This document shows, piece by piece, positions 46,612 through 56,022 of a stretch of 64,000 bases of DNA (positions are counted from its first letter, which is position 1; each line of letters opens with the position of its first letter). Location: positions 372,001 through 436,000 of the forward strand of contig NZ_JADLRJ010000005.1 of NCBI RefSeq assembly GCF_015477355.1. Reading direction: 5' to 3'. The translations under genes and the position numbers were made by a program. The DNA is from Nocardia blacklockiae. GTDB taxonomy: Bacteria; Actinomycetota; Actinomycetes; Mycobacteriales; Mycobacteriaceae. The notes beneath the pieces are model-generated. The model worked only from the letters and a program-made list of their open reading frames with translations. It was not told the origin of the DNA and ran no database searches.

Positions 46612-47562
46612 ATGACAGGCGACCGGAAATCAGCCGTATGCGTGTTGGGAACGGGATTGATCGGCGGATCGGTGCTGCGCGCCGCCGCGGCCGCGGGTTA
46701 TGAAGCCTGGGGATACAACCGTTCGGAGGCCGGCGTGCGGGCCGCGCGCGCCGACGGATTCGATGTCGGCGGCGATATCGAAGCGGTGCTTTCGCGGGCC
46801 GCGGCGGCCGACGCGCTGCTCGTGATCGGCGTCCCGATGCCGGCCCTGCCGCCGATCCTGTCCGATGTGAAGCAGTTCGCGCCGGGCTGTCCGCTCACCG
46901 ACGTGGTGAGCGTGAAGGCGCCCGTCGCGGCGACGGTGCGGCACCACGAGCTGAGCGAGCGCTACGTGGGCGGGCACCCGATGGCCGGAACCGCCGAATC
47001 CGGTTGGGCCGCTTCGTCTTCCGACCTGTTCGAGGGTGCCGCGTGGGCGATCGGCGTCGACGCCGGCACGCACGCCGACCCGTGGACCCGCGTCGCGCGG
47101 CTGGCGCTCGACTGCGGCGCCTACCTCGTGCCGGTGGTCGCGGCGGAGCACGACCGCGCCGTCGCGCGCATCTCGCACCTCCCGCACGTGCTGGCCGAGG
47201 CGCTGGCGGTGGCCGGTGCGGGCGGCGGCGACCTCGCGCTGGGCCTGGCGGCGGGCTCGTTCCGCGACGGCACCCGCGTCGCCGCCACCGCACCCGACCT
47301 CGTCCGCGCCATCTGCGAGCCGAACGCCACCGCGCTGCTCGACGCCCTCGACGACACGCTGCGCCTGCTCACCGCCGCCCGCGACACCCTGTCCGCCGAC
47401 GGCACCCTCGGCGAACTCGTCGACGCCGGCTACAGCGAGCGCGACCGCTACGACACCCTCGAACGCTGGGAGATCACCGACATCCGCCCCGGCGACCACG
47501 ATTGGCTCGAGCGCCTGCGCGAAGCGGGTCAGCGCGGCGGAGTCCTGCGCAAGCTCGACTGA
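46612..47562 (+). CDS. tyrA: Prephenate dehydrogenase
   Basis: 316 residues. NAD(P)-binding motif VLGTGLIGGSVLRAA near the N-terminus; the GGHPMAGTAESGWAA block with the conserved His of prephenate dehydrogenases; ERARISHLPH-type VARISHLPHVLAEAL with the catalytic-helix His. It converts prephenate to 4-hydroxyphenylpyruvate in tyrosine synthesis. The aromatic aminotransferase that could complete the pathway is at 62224-63300. There is no ACT domain at the C-terminus, so feedback control by tyrosine through such a domain is unlikely. The start ATG at 46612 is preferred over 46531, which would overlap the divergent gene. Confidence 0.92.
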   Translation: MTGDRKSAVCVLGTGLIGGSVLRAAAAAGYEAWGYNRSEAGVRAARADGFDVGGDIEAVLSRAAAADALLVIGVPMPALPPILSDVKQFAPGCPLTDVVSVKAPVAATVRHHELSERYVGGHPMAGTAESGWAASSSDLFEGAAWAIGVDAGTHADPWTRVARLALDCGAYLVPVVAAEHDRAVARISHLPHVLAEALAVAGAGGGDLALGLAAGSFRDGTRVAATAPDLVRAICEPNATALLDALDDTLRLLTAARDTLSADGTLGELVDAGYSERDRYDTLERWEITDIRPGDHDWLERLREAGQRGGVLRKLD

Positions 47563-47577
47563 GCGGCTCGCCTGCGG

Positions 47578-48213
47578 TCAGATGCGTTCCGCCAGGCCCG
47601 GGTAGTCGAGCACGAGACCGTCGGAATCCACGGTGACCGTGGCGCTCGAGACCGGCGAGAGCACGTGGATTCCGTCCGCGCCGCTGGAGTACGTCAGGCT
47701 CGCCTCCTGGACCAGCAGGTCCGGGAGGCGGACGTAGACGACGGGGACCTGCACGTCCTCGGCGGCCTGGGCGAGGCCGTAGCGGCGGATGGGCAGCGTG
47801 TTGAAGAACGGGCTCAGCACCACGTCGACATCCAGTGCGCCGCCGAAGGTGGAGCGCACGTGGGTACCGCCCGCGTCGATGAGCCAGTAGTTCTCCTCGT
47901 CGCGGGCGATCGAGGCGTGCCGCTCCCCCGCGGCCACCGTGCTGCGCAGCGACAGCCGCTTGGTCCGGCCGCTCTCGTCGGTGACCAGGTCGTAGGAGGC
48001 GCTGAAGGCCGGGTGCTCCTCGGACTCGCCGGCGATGATCCGGCCCGAGGCGCGGATCCGGTTGCCGGTGAGGATCACCCGCACCGACTCCATCCGCGCG
48101 GCGTTGTGCGAGCGCCACGTGAGCATCGCCGGCCAGCGCGACACCGCCGCCGCTTCCGCACGTGCGCCGCTCGCCTGGGCGGCCGCCGAATTGCCCTGGG
48201 CTGGATTGCTCAC
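47578..48213 (-). CDS. Putative glycolipid-binding domain protein
   Basis: 211 residues. The core WRSHNAARMESVRVILTGNR and the SASYDLVTDESGRTKRLSLR block match the putative glycolipid-binding family (PF06475-like), a beta-rich fold known structurally from Pseudomonas. The later part, with DIDVVLSPFFNTLPIRR-like DVDVVLSPFFNTLPIRRYGL, is also characteristic. There is a disordered Ala-rich N-terminus of about 25 residues and no signal peptide. Ligand and role are unknown. Convergent with tyrA, 15 bases apart. Confidence 0.82.
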   Translation of the reverse strand: MSNPAQGNSAAAQASGARAEAAAVSRWPAMLTWRSHNAARMESVRVILTGNRIRASGRIIAGESEEHPAFSASYDLVTDESGRTKRLSLRSTVAAGERHASIARDEENYWLIDAGGTHVRSTFGGALDVDVVLSPFFNTLPIRRYGLAQAAEDVQVPVVYVRLPDLLVQEASLTYSSGADGIHVLSPVSSATVTVDSDGLVLDYPGLAERI

Positions 48214-48310
48214 CTCTCTACCGTAAGTGACGTACCCGCCAACCCCCGCGCGCCGTGCGCCTCGCCCCGCGACGCGTGGCGCACGGGCACCATCGTCCGC
48301 GCGGTTCCAC

Positions 48311-50221
48311 TTACACCAGCGACTCGCGCCAGGCCGTGTGGAGGGCGGCGAAGCGGCCGGTGGCGGCTATCAGGTCGACGGGGGTGCCGTCCTCGACTAT
48401 GCGGCCGGATTCGAGGACCAGGACGCGGTCGGCGATGGCCACGGTCGAGAGGCGGTGGGCGATGATGACGGCGGTGCGGTCGCGCAGGACGGTTTCCAGG
48501 GCGTGCTGGACCTGGCGCTCGCCGGGGATGTCCAGGCTGGAGGTGGCCTCGTCGAGGACGATGACCGCCGGGTCGGCCAGGAACACCCGGGCGAAGGCGA
48601 CCAGCTGCCGCTGGCCCGCCGACAACCGCCCGCCGCGTTTGCGCACGTCGGTGTCGAAGCCCTCCGGCAGCGACATCGCGAAGTCGTACAGCCCCACCGC
48701 GCGCGCCGCGGCGTGCACCTCGGCATCGGTGGCTGTCGGCTTCCCGAGCCGGATATTGTCCGCCACCGACCCGGAGAACAGGTACGACTCCTGCGTCACC
48801 ATGGCGATATTGCGGCGCAGGTCGGCATCCGACACCGCGCGCAGATCGACGCCGTCGAGCCGGACCGCACCGCCGGACGGGTCGTAGAAACGCGCGATGA
48901 GTTTGGCCAGCGTCGATTTCCCCGCACCGGTGGCGCCGACGAGAGCGACCACCTGCCCGGCCGGAATTCGCAACGAGAATTCCGGTAGCACCGGCGTTTT
49001 CCCGAAATTTTCCGCCGTATCGGTGTCGTCCTGAGTTTTTCGTGCCGGATATTCGAAATGGACATCCTCGAGGGACAATTCGCCGCGCGCCCGGCCGAGC
49101 AGGTGCGGCGACCGCGGTTCGGCCACGGCCGGCCGCTCCTCCAGCACGCCCGAGATGCGTTCCAGCGCGGCCGCGGCGGATTGATAGGAGTTGAACACCT
49201 GGGCCAATTCGTCCAGTGGACCGTAGAACTGCCGCAGATACAGCAGGAACGCCGCCAGCACACCGATCTCGGCGTGCCCGTGGATGACTCGCCACGCGCC
49301 GACCAGCAGGATCACCACGGTGGTCCCGTTGCTGATCAACCGCACCAGGCCGATGTACGCGGCCATGCCGCGCAGAGCGCCGGCGTTCGCGGCCCGGTAC
49401 TCGTCATCCTCCCCCGCCAGGATGGTCTGGTTGCGGTCCTCGCGCCGGAAGGCCTGCACCGCGCGGATCCCGCTCATGGTCTCGATGAAATGAACCACCA
49501 CCTTGGCGATGGCGGTGCGCGTGCGCCGGTAGCCCGCGCGCTGCCGGCGCTGTGCCCAGCGGGTCACGTAGACCAGCGGCACGAACCCGGCCAGCACCAC
49601 CAGCGCGAGCGGAATGTCCAGCCACACCAGGATCACCGCGATGGTCGCCACCGACAGCACCGCGCTCAGCGCGTCGTTGAGGGCGCGGTCGAGCAGGTCC
49701 TCCAGCGACTCCAGGTCGCTGGTCAGCCGGGCGACGATCTTGCCCGAGGTGTAGTTCTCGTGGAAGGACACCGACAGCCGCTGCACATGCGCGAACACCC
49801 GCATCCGCAGGTCGAACAGGACCTGCTGGCTCAGCCGCCCGGAGACGCGCACGAACAGGAACGTGGTGACGCCGCCGAGCAGCGCGCAGCCGACCACCCC
49901 GCCGATCGCGAACAGCAGCGGCCCCCAGTCGCCCGAAAGCGCCGGGCGCACACCGGCGTCGAGCCCGTGCGCGACGAACAGCGGCGTCGCCACCATGGCG
50001 GCGTTGTCCACCACGACCAGCGCCAGCGCCGCCAGCGCCCACAGCCGATACGGCCGCACCAGCGACCACAGCAGCCGCCGCTGCCGCGCCGCCAGCGCGA
50101 GATTCACCGCGTCGGTGGTCTCGTTCTCCTCCGCGGCCACGCCCCGCCACTCGGGTTCGGCGTCGGCCGCTCGTTCTTCTCTATCCGTTTGCGAGACAGC
50201 AGTTTCCGTCATCTCCGTCAC
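48311..50221 (-). CDS. ABC exporter half-transporter, catalytically complete subunit
   Basis: 636 residues: a charged 50-residue N-terminal extension, six membrane helices, then an ATPase with Walker A GATGAGKST, signature LSAGQRQLV, Walker B VIVLDEATSSLD (catalytic Glu present) and switch His in VIIAHRLSTV. The ATG at 50221 overlaps the partner's stop (ATGA). It forms the second heterodimeric exporter of the window with the gene upstream. The ARKTQDDTDTAENFGKT insert before Walker A is less GC-rich than its surroundings. Substrate unknown. Confidence 0.93.
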   Translation of the reverse strand: MTEMTETAVSQTDREERAADAEPEWRGVAAEENETTDAVNLALAARQRRLLWSLVRPYRLWALAALALVVVDNAAMVATPLFVAHGLDAGVRPALSGDWGPLLFAIGGVVGCALLGGVTTFLFVRVSGRLSQQVLFDLRMRVFAHVQRLSVSFHENYTSGKIVARLTSDLESLEDLLDRALNDALSAVLSVATIAVILVWLDIPLALVVLAGFVPLVYVTRWAQRRQRAGYRRTRTAIAKVVVHFIETMSGIRAVQAFRREDRNQTILAGEDDEYRAANAGALRGMAAYIGLVRLISNGTTVVILLVGAWRVIHGHAEIGVLAAFLLYLRQFYGPLDELAQVFNSYQSAAAALERISGVLEERPAVAEPRSPHLLGRARGELSLEDVHFEYPARKTQDDTDTAENFGKTPVLPEFSLRIPAGQVVALVGATGAGKSTLAKLIARFYDPSGGAVRLDGVDLRAVSDADLRRNIAMVTQESYLFSGSVADNIRLGKPTATDAEVHAAARAVGLYDFAMSLPEGFDTDVRKRGGRLSAGQRQLVAFARVFLADPAVIVLDEATSSLDIPGERQVQHALETVLRDRTAVIIAHRLSTVAIADRVLVLESGRIVEDGTPVDLIAATGRFAALHTAWRESLV

Positions 50222-52032
50222 TTCCCGCCCATGAGTTCGCGGTAGCGCGAACAGGTTTCGAGCAGCCGTTCGTGCGGACCGTCGGCGATGATCCGGCCGC
50301 CGTCCAGCACCGCGACCCGGTCGGCCCAGGCCGCCGTCGAGGGCCGGTGGGCGACCAGCAGCACGGTGGCGCCGTCGAGGGCCGCGTGCAGGCGGCCCTG
50401 GACCAGTTCCTCGGTGGCCACGTCCAGGGCCGAGAGCGGATCGTCCAGCACCACGATGTGGCCGTCGGCGTGCCGCTGCCGGTCCAGCACCGCGCGGGCC
50501 AGGGCCAGTCGCTGCCGCTGGCCGCCGGACAGGCTCAGGCCCTGCTCACCGATGCGGGTGCGCAACCCCCACGGCAGGTCGTCGACGAACTCGTCCGCGC
50601 ACGCCACCTCCAGCGCGGCGCGCACCTGCGCGGCGGTCGCATCCGGATAGCCGAGGGTGATGTTCTCCCGCACGCTCGCCGAGAACAGCACCGGCTCCTC
50701 GAAGGCGACCGACACGATCGAGCGCAACTCCGCCAGGCGCAGCGCGCGAATGTCCACGCCGTCGATGGTGACCGCGCCCGCCGACACGTCGAACAGCCGC
50801 GGCACCAGCCCGAGCACGGCCGACTTGCCGCTGCCGGTCGCCCCGACGAGCGCGACCGTCTCCCCGGGCCGGATGTGCAGCGAAACGTCTTGCAGCAGAT
50901 CGCGTTCGGCATCCGGGAAGCGGAAACGCACGCTCTCGAAACGCAATTCGCCGCGCAGCGGGCGCGGCGCGGGCACCGGGCGCGCGGGATCGGTGATGGT
51001 GACCGGGGTGTCGATGATCTCCCAGTACCGTTCCGCGGCCGTGCGGGCCTGGTTCAGCTCCGCCAGCAGGAACCCCATGCCCATGATCGGCCATTGCAGA
51101 TAGGTGGCCAGCGTGATGCCCGCGACCAGGGTGCCCAGCGTCATCGTGTCGCGCGTGAGCAGGTAGGCGCCGATGGCGAGGGTGGCCGCGATGCTCAGCA
51201 TCGACACCGTGTTCAGCGCCGTCCACAGCCGGGCGGCGAGCCGCACCTTGTGCATTTCCAGCCGCTGCAACTCCCGGGCCTGCCGCCGGAAGCGGCCGCC
51301 GAACCACAGCCCCCGGCCGAAGGCCTTCAGCACGCGAATGCCCTGGGCCGATTCCTCGACGGTGGTGGCCAGGTCGCCGGACTGGTCCTGGGCGCGCCGC
51401 GAGGCCCGCCCGTACTCCTGCTCGAACCGCAGCGCCAGCAACACCAGCGGCACCGCGACCAGCAGTTCGACCACGCCGATCTGCCAGGCGAACGCGAACA
51501 GGATCAGCACGCCGGCCGCCACGCTCATCGACAGCGCGACGAGCGAAGGCGCCACGAACGCGAAATACCGGCGCAGCGTCGACATGTCGGTGATGGCCCG
51601 CGAGGTCAGCTGCCCGGACTCCATGCCGTCGTGCACGCCGACGGACAGAATCTGCAAGCGCCGGAACAGCCGGGCCCGCAGCCCGACCTCCAGCTGCGCG
51701 GCCGGGCGGGCGATGATCCAGCGCCGCGACCACGAGGTGACCGTGCTGATCAGCGAGAGCACCGTCACCACCAGCACCGGCCACCAGACACCGGCGAAAT
51801 CGCCGCGGGCGACCGGACCGTCGACGATGTGCGCGGTCAGCACCGGCACCAGCAGATCGCAGAGCATGCCGAGGCCCGGCAGCACGGCGCTGGCGTACAG
51901 CGCGCGCCGGAACGGCCGGATGTCGGGCCAGAGCCGCCGCAGCGGACCGGTGTGTGAAACCTCGGTGGCCGCAAACGTTTCGGTACTGTCGGCCTCCGTA
52001 TCGGACGAGGCTCCCGCCAGCACGACGGACAC
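50218..52032 (-). CDS. ABC exporter half-transporter, degenerate Walker B
   Basis: 604 residues from a GTG at 52032 with AAGGGGGA 6 bases upstream; the frame is open to 52146 but lacks such a site there. Six membrane helices, then Walker A GATGSGKSA, signature LSGGQRQRL and Walker B IVVLDDPLSALD, with Asp replacing the catalytic Glu; the switch His is kept (LLVAHRPSTA). Only one of the two marks of degeneracy is therefore present, unlike the pair at 34-37.7 kb. First gene of the two-gene exporter operon. Confidence 0.92.
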   Translation of the reverse strand: MSVVLAGASSDTEADSTETFAATEVSHTGPLRRLWPDIRPFRRALYASAVLPGLGMLCDLLVPVLTAHIVDGPVARGDFAGVWWPVLVVTVLSLISTVTSWSRRWIIARPAAQLEVGLRARLFRRLQILSVGVHDGMESGQLTSRAITDMSTLRRYFAFVAPSLVALSMSVAAGVLILFAFAWQIGVVELLVAVPLVLLALRFEQEYGRASRRAQDQSGDLATTVEESAQGIRVLKAFGRGLWFGGRFRRQARELQRLEMHKVRLAARLWTALNTVSMLSIAATLAIGAYLLTRDTMTLGTLVAGITLATYLQWPIMGMGFLLAELNQARTAAERYWEIIDTPVTITDPARPVPAPRPLRGELRFESVRFRFPDAERDLLQDVSLHIRPGETVALVGATGSGKSAVLGLVPRLFDVSAGAVTIDGVDIRALRLAELRSIVSVAFEEPVLFSASVRENITLGYPDATAAQVRAALEVACADEFVDDLPWGLRTRIGEQGLSLSGGQRQRLALARAVLDRQRHADGHIVVLDDPLSALDVATEELVQGRLHAALDGATVLLVAHRPSTAAWADRVAVLDGGRIIADGPHERLLETCSRYRELMGGK

Positions 52033-52198
52033 AGCTATCCCCCTTCGTCGTTCGCACGGTTTTCCCGCCCCGCAACGGCGGGCGCCGCACAGCGCGCGCC
52101 GGGGTACGACTTTCCAGGTTGCCAAAGTCCGGCGGTGCCCCGCCACCGGTTTTCCGGCGGGGCCGAGTTCACCTACGAACGGCCGCTGTGCGCGGTTG

Positions 52199-52942
52199 TC
52201 AGAGCCAGGGCGGCAGGTCCGGCAGGTCGCCGGTGAGGTCGGTGCCGTCGGACCGGCCGATGAGCCAGGCCGCGAGGGCCGCCGCCGGGCCGCTGATCGC
52301 CGTCGTCGGCGCGGTGCCGACCGTCGCGGTGTAGCCGGTGTCGGTGGTGGTCACCGTGAAGCTCACCGGCGGATCGGTGTCGCGGTCCATGCCCTCGACC
52401 ACCTCGGGCAGCAACCGGGCGACGAACTCGCCCGGCCAGTCGGCGGGACCGTAGCCGATGTTCAGATCCACGTGATGGATCTCGATCTCGCGCAGCCGCA
52501 ACCACGGAATCGCGGTGGCGGGCAGTTCTTTTCCGGTGCGGGTGCGCACCGGGGTGGGCCACCGGTCGGCGGGCATGGCGCGGGCGAGGGCCAGCCAGCG
52601 GTCGGCGGACGCGCGCAGGTCGTCGATCTGCTCGGAAAGCGGTCGCTGCGCACCGATCTCGATATCGGAGTCCCGCAGGAATTGGTTGGCGTACTGCGGT
52701 GTCTCGATGCCGGTGCGCGCCCACAGCAGCAGGTTCACCAGGCCGTCCGCATTGCGCGACAGATGGGCGAGTACGTGCGCGCGCGTCCAGCCCGCGCACC
52801 GGGACGCGCCGGGCAGGTCGGCGTCGGTCAGGTCCGCCACCGCGCCGAGCAGTCGGGCGGTCGCGGTGTCGACGGTGCCGAGCAGGGTGAGATGCTCGCT
52901 CAGTTCCGTGGCATCGCTGGTCACGGATGTGAGACTACTCAT
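52199..52942 (-). CDS. Mycothiol-dependent maleylpyruvate isomerase family protein
   Basis: 247 residues. The N-terminal DinB-like domain has metal-ligand motif GWTRAHVLAHLSRNADGLVN and a later IEIHHVDLNIGYG; the C-terminal 90 residues form the SCP2-like domain (TTISGPAAALAAWLIGRSDG-like TAISGPAAALAAWLIGR). This two-domain arrangement is typical of mycothiol-dependent maleylpyruvate isomerases. In the family the thiol cofactor opens or isomerises maleylpyruvate to fumarylpyruvate; no gentisate pathway genes are near, so the true substrate is open. Divergent from a lipoprotein gene. Confidence 0.88.
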   Translation of the reverse strand: MSSLTSVTSDATELSEHLTLLGTVDTATARLLGAVADLTDADLPGASRCAGWTRAHVLAHLSRNADGLVNLLLWARTGIETPQYANQFLRDSDIEIGAQRPLSEQIDDLRASADRWLALARAMPADRWPTPVRTRTGKELPATAIPWLRLREIEIHHVDLNIGYGPADWPGEFVARLLPEVVEGMDRDTDPPVSFTVTTTDTGYTATVGTAPTTAISGPAAALAAWLIGRSDGTDLTGDLPDLPPWL

Positions 52943-53037
52943 CGCGGGCGCGCCGCGCTGCTCGATATCGCGCGCCGAGAGGCAACTGTTCAGGCGGCCG
53001 ACAACCGGCCGTTGCCCGACCACGATAGGCAACAAAG

Positions 53038-54603
53038 GTGAGAAACAGCAGCAGTATCCGATCCGCAACCCTGGCCGCCGTCCTGTGCGCGACCCTCGCG
53101 ACCGCCTGCTCCGGGGGCGGCTCCACGGCGGGCTTCAGGACCGGACCGGATCGGCCGCTGGTGATCTCAGCGGACGAGCTGCTCGCCCGCACCGGCGGCA
53201 GCGCGGCCGTCGCGGTGGCCGACCCGCCGCACGGCCGGATCGAGCATCGCCCCGACGGCAGCCTGCTCTACACCCCGGACGCGGGCTTCACCGGTTCGGA
53301 CACGCTCTCGGTCACCACCACCGACGCGGTGCGCCTGTACACCACCGACATTCCCGAACTCGGCCGGTTCGGCGGAACCACGGTGCAGGGCAGCGGATTC
53401 GGCTCGGCCCTCGCGCCGGTACCGGGTAGCACCGACGAGTTCTACGGCCTCACCGATCGCGGCCCGAACGTCGACGGTCCGGCGAAGAACGAAAAGCTCA
53501 CCCCGACACCGGATTTCGTGCCGAAGATCGGCCGCTTCAGGCTGACCGGCAACCGCGCGGAACTGGAGTCGACCATCGACTTGAAGAACCGCGCGGGCGT
53601 GCCGTTCAACGGCATGGTGGACACGGCCGCCTCCACCGGCGAGACCATCCGCGATCTCGACGGCCACCCGCTCGCACCCACCGATCACGGCCTGGATCCG
53701 GAGGGCCTGGTAGCACTGCCCGACGGAACCTTCTGGGTCTCCGACGAATACGGCCCGTTCCTGGTGCACTTCGACGCCGCGGGCACCGAGCTCGAACGGC
53801 TCGCACCGGGCAGCGGCCTGCCGAAGGAGCTGTCCCTGCGCACGCCGAACCAGGGCATGGAGGGGCTCACCGTCACGCCGGACGGCGGCACGCTGGTGGG
53901 CATCGTCCAAAGCGCTTTGCGGACACCGGGTGTCGCCTCCGCACGCGAGGTGCCGATGACCCGGATCGTCACGGTGGACCTGAATTCCAAGACGGTGCGC
54001 GAGTTCGTCTACCCGCTCGAGCCCCCGAAGAGCCAGCTGGCCGTCTCGGAGATCACCGCGCTCGGCGGCACCACCTTCCTGGTCGACGAGCGCGACAGCA
54101 AGCTCGCCCCGAAGTCGGACAAGAAGCTGTGGACCATCGATATCGCCGGTGCCACCGACGTCGGCCCGGACGCGGCCGTCCCGGGCGCGCACTACGACCC
54201 GAATTCGGGCCTGCTCATCGGTGACAAACCGCTGGAAACCTATGTCGGCGCGGTCTCCACCGCCGAGGGCGTCGCCGCGCTGCGCAAGGCCGGTATCACT
54301 CCGGTCGCCAAGAACTCGAATCTCGATCTGTCCGGCCTGGTCGCGGGCCTCGCGCCCGACGGCGGGTTCTTCGGCCACGACAAGATCGAGGGTGTCGCCA
54401 CCACCGACGGCGGCAGGACGCTCTACATCGCCAACGACAGCGATTTCGGTCTGGCCGGCAGCACCGGCGACGCGCCGCCCTTCGGACTGAAACCGAAGAC
54501 GCTGCCCAACGGCGCTCAGGACAGCGGCGAGATCCTCCGGATCGACACCGGCAAACTGCCCGCGCGCACGTCGACGGCCGAGGTGACCGTCACCGTCGGC
54601 TGA
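53038..54603 (+). CDS. Lipoprotein with esterase-like activity of phytase domain
   Basis: 521 residues from a GTG at 53038. The N-terminal lipobox is LATACSGG with Cys24 as the lipidation site. A short cadherin-like segment (PDAGFTGSDTLSVTTTDAV) precedes the large beta-propeller domain of the 'esterase-like activity of phytase' family: FYGLTDRGPNVDG, DPEGLVALPDGTFWVSDEYG, NQGMEGLTVTPDGGTL and KIEGVATTDGG. Likely anchored on the outer face of the membrane. The family has suggested phosphoesterase/esterase activity, but the substrate is unproven. Confidence 0.88.
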   Translation: MRNSSSIRSATLAAVLCATLATACSGGGSTAGFRTGPDRPLVISADELLARTGGSAAVAVADPPHGRIEHRPDGSLLYTPDAGFTGSDTLSVTTTDAVRLYTTDIPELGRFGGTTVQGSGFGSALAPVPGSTDEFYGLTDRGPNVDGPAKNEKLTPTPDFVPKIGRFRLTGNRAELESTIDLKNRAGVPFNGMVDTAASTGETIRDLDGHPLAPTDHGLDPEGLVALPDGTFWVSDEYGPFLVHFDAAGTELERLAPGSGLPKELSLRTPNQGMEGLTVTPDGGTLVGIVQSALRTPGVASAREVPMTRIVTVDLNSKTVREFVYPLEPPKSQLAVSEITALGGTTFLVDERDSKLAPKSDKKLWTIDIAGATDVGPDAAVPGAHYDPNSGLLIGDKPLETYVGAVSTAEGVAALRKAGITPVAKNSNLDLSGLVAGLAPDGGFFGHDKIEGVATTDGGRTLYIANDSDFGLAGSTGDAPPFGLKPKTLPNGAQDSGEILRIDTGKLPARTSTAEVTVTVG

Positions 54604-54654
54604 TTCTCAGGATTTACCCACAGGAACCACAGGCGGCGGTGCCACCGTGGAGTC

Positions 54655-54783
54655 ATGCACATAGTCATCGAATTCGTAGTCGGGGCGCTCGCGCTGACCA
54701 TCCTGGCCGCTATGGCCGTGTCGGGTGCGGTCGCCTCGTCCGCGCCGCGGTCGCTGGTGGCCGTGCGGGCCCGCCGCCGCTGA
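54655..54783 (+). CDS. Candidate 42-aa single-helix membrane peptide
   Basis: Reading the ATG at 54655 gives MHIVIEFVVGALALTILAAM, then a short loop and a basic end (RSLVAVRARRR). One hydrophobic helix with a positive C-terminus is typical of small membrane peptides. GGAG lies close (3-4 bases) before the ATG, tighter than usual. The last 74 bases overlap the 3' end of the convergent DUF998 gene, which argues for caution. No family recognised. Confidence 0.33.
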   Translation: MHIVIEFVVGALALTILAAMAVSGAVASSAPRSLVAVRARRR

Positions 54784-55486
54784 CCACCCGCTCGGCCACC
54801 CCGATCTGCACAGCCAGCGCTATCAGCCACAGCGACATCGACCCCACCTGGATGCGCTGAGCGATGCCGAGCGCGTAGTCGCCCGGCAGATTGTCGGCGA
54901 TCAGCATCCAGGCGGTGGCCGCCGAGCCGAGCACCAGAATCCACAGTCCCGAATGCCGCAGGATCGGCCAGCGACGGTAGCGGAACGCGGCCACGCTGAA
55001 CGCGATCATCGCCACGAAGATCGAGGTCACCGCGAGCGTGCTGGTCAGCGCGTGCACCTGGTGCAGCTGCGGGAACAGGCCGTTGTCGCAGTTGTGCGAG
55101 CACGGTTGGATCGGCCACTGCGCGTCGGCGATCGTCGAGGCGCCGAAGCAGCCCAGCGCCACCCACGCCACGGTCGACAGTCGTCGTCGCGAATACGCGA
55201 ACAGCCCGCCGAGCGCGGCGGCCAGCGCGAGAGTGCCCGCGATCGTGTCCGCGGCGGAGAAGACCCAGCCGTACGGGCGGCCGTCGGCGTCCAGTTCGCT
55301 CAGGAACGAGTCGACCGGATTCAGCCCGATCGGCAGCACGAATTCGAGCACCCACGAGGAATAGCAGACGCCCGCGACCGCGATCGCCGCCGCGAGGCAC
55401 CAGCGCAGAATCCGGCGACGTCGAGGCACCGGCGGCTCTCGGTCCAGCACCGCCGCCGCGACGCGCGAATGTTCGGTCTGCGCCAT
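54710..55486 (-). CDS. DUF998 membrane protein
   Basis: 258 residues with about six membrane helices. The FVLPIGLNPVDSFLSELDAD and IADAQWPIQPCSHNCDNG loops with HQVHALTSTLAVTSIF are the hallmarks of the DUF998 family. The paired cysteines in the second outer loop may form a disulfide. Function is unknown; members are integral membrane proteins distantly related to other seven-helix families. The Arg/Pro-rich C-terminal tail overlaps a candidate small gene on the other strand. Confidence 0.87.
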   Translation of the reverse strand: MAQTEHSRVAAAVLDREPPVPRRRRILRWCLAAAIAVAGVCYSSWVLEFVLPIGLNPVDSFLSELDADGRPYGWVFSAADTIAGTLALAAALGGLFAYSRRRLSTVAWVALGCFGASTIADAQWPIQPCSHNCDNGLFPQLHQVHALTSTLAVTSIFVAMIAFSVAAFRYRRWPILRHSGLWILVLGSAATAWMLIADNLPGDYALGIAQRIQVGSMSLWLIALAVQIGVAERVVSGGGPARPPATAARTRRPHPTRP

Positions 55487-55562
55487 CGCCCTCGATTCTT
55501 CGGTTCGTCGGCCCCACTACGGACTGGTCGGATGGATGCCTCCGTTCCCCTTCCATCATGAC

Positions 55563-55979
55563 CTATCGTCCCGACAGCGCCGCCTGCACGCGGTCGGCCG
55601 CGGTGGCCGCGGACTCGTGCTCCCACACCCGCACCACCAGCCAACCGGCGTCGAACAGCCGCGCGTCGGTGTCGCGATCGCGGGCCACGTTCCCGGCCGG
55701 CTTGTCGGCCCACCACTGCGCGTTGTTCTTCGGATAGGTGGCGTGCTCAGGACAGCAGTGCCAGAAGCAGCCGTCGACGTAGACGGCCACCTTGCGGCGC
55801 GGGAACACCAGGTCCGCGCGTCGGCGCAGGCCGCGCAGCGGTGGCCGGTCGACGAAGAACCGGCAGCCGCGCCGGTGCAGTTCCTTGCGCAGCGCGGTCT
55901 CGGGCGCGGTGCCCACGCGGCGCTGCCGGGACATGCGCGCGCTGGTGCGCGCGTCGGTCGGGGGCCGCTCGGTGGTCAT
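55563..55979 (-). CDS. vsr: Very short patch repair endonuclease
   Basis: 138 residues. Catalytic-fold motifs: TAPETALRKELHRRGCRFFV, RRADLVFPRRKVAVYVDGCFWHCCPEH (catalytic Asp and His plus zinc cysteines) and NVARDRDTDARLFDAGWLVV. Vsr nicks next to T in T:G mismatches made by deamination of 5-methylcytosine. It directly follows a C5-cytosine methyltransferase gene (43 bases), the classic partnership, so it probably repairs damage at that enzyme's recognition site. Confidence 0.93.
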   Translation of the reverse strand: MTTERPPTDARTSARMSRQRRVGTAPETALRKELHRRGCRFFVDRPPLRGLRRRADLVFPRRKVAVYVDGCFWHCCPEHATYPKNNAQWWADKPAGNVARDRDTDARLFDAGWLVVRVWEHESAATAADRVQAALSGR

Positions 55980-56022
55980 CGACTCCGATCCTCGCGGTAC
56001 TGCATCGAACTCTCCGTTTTGC

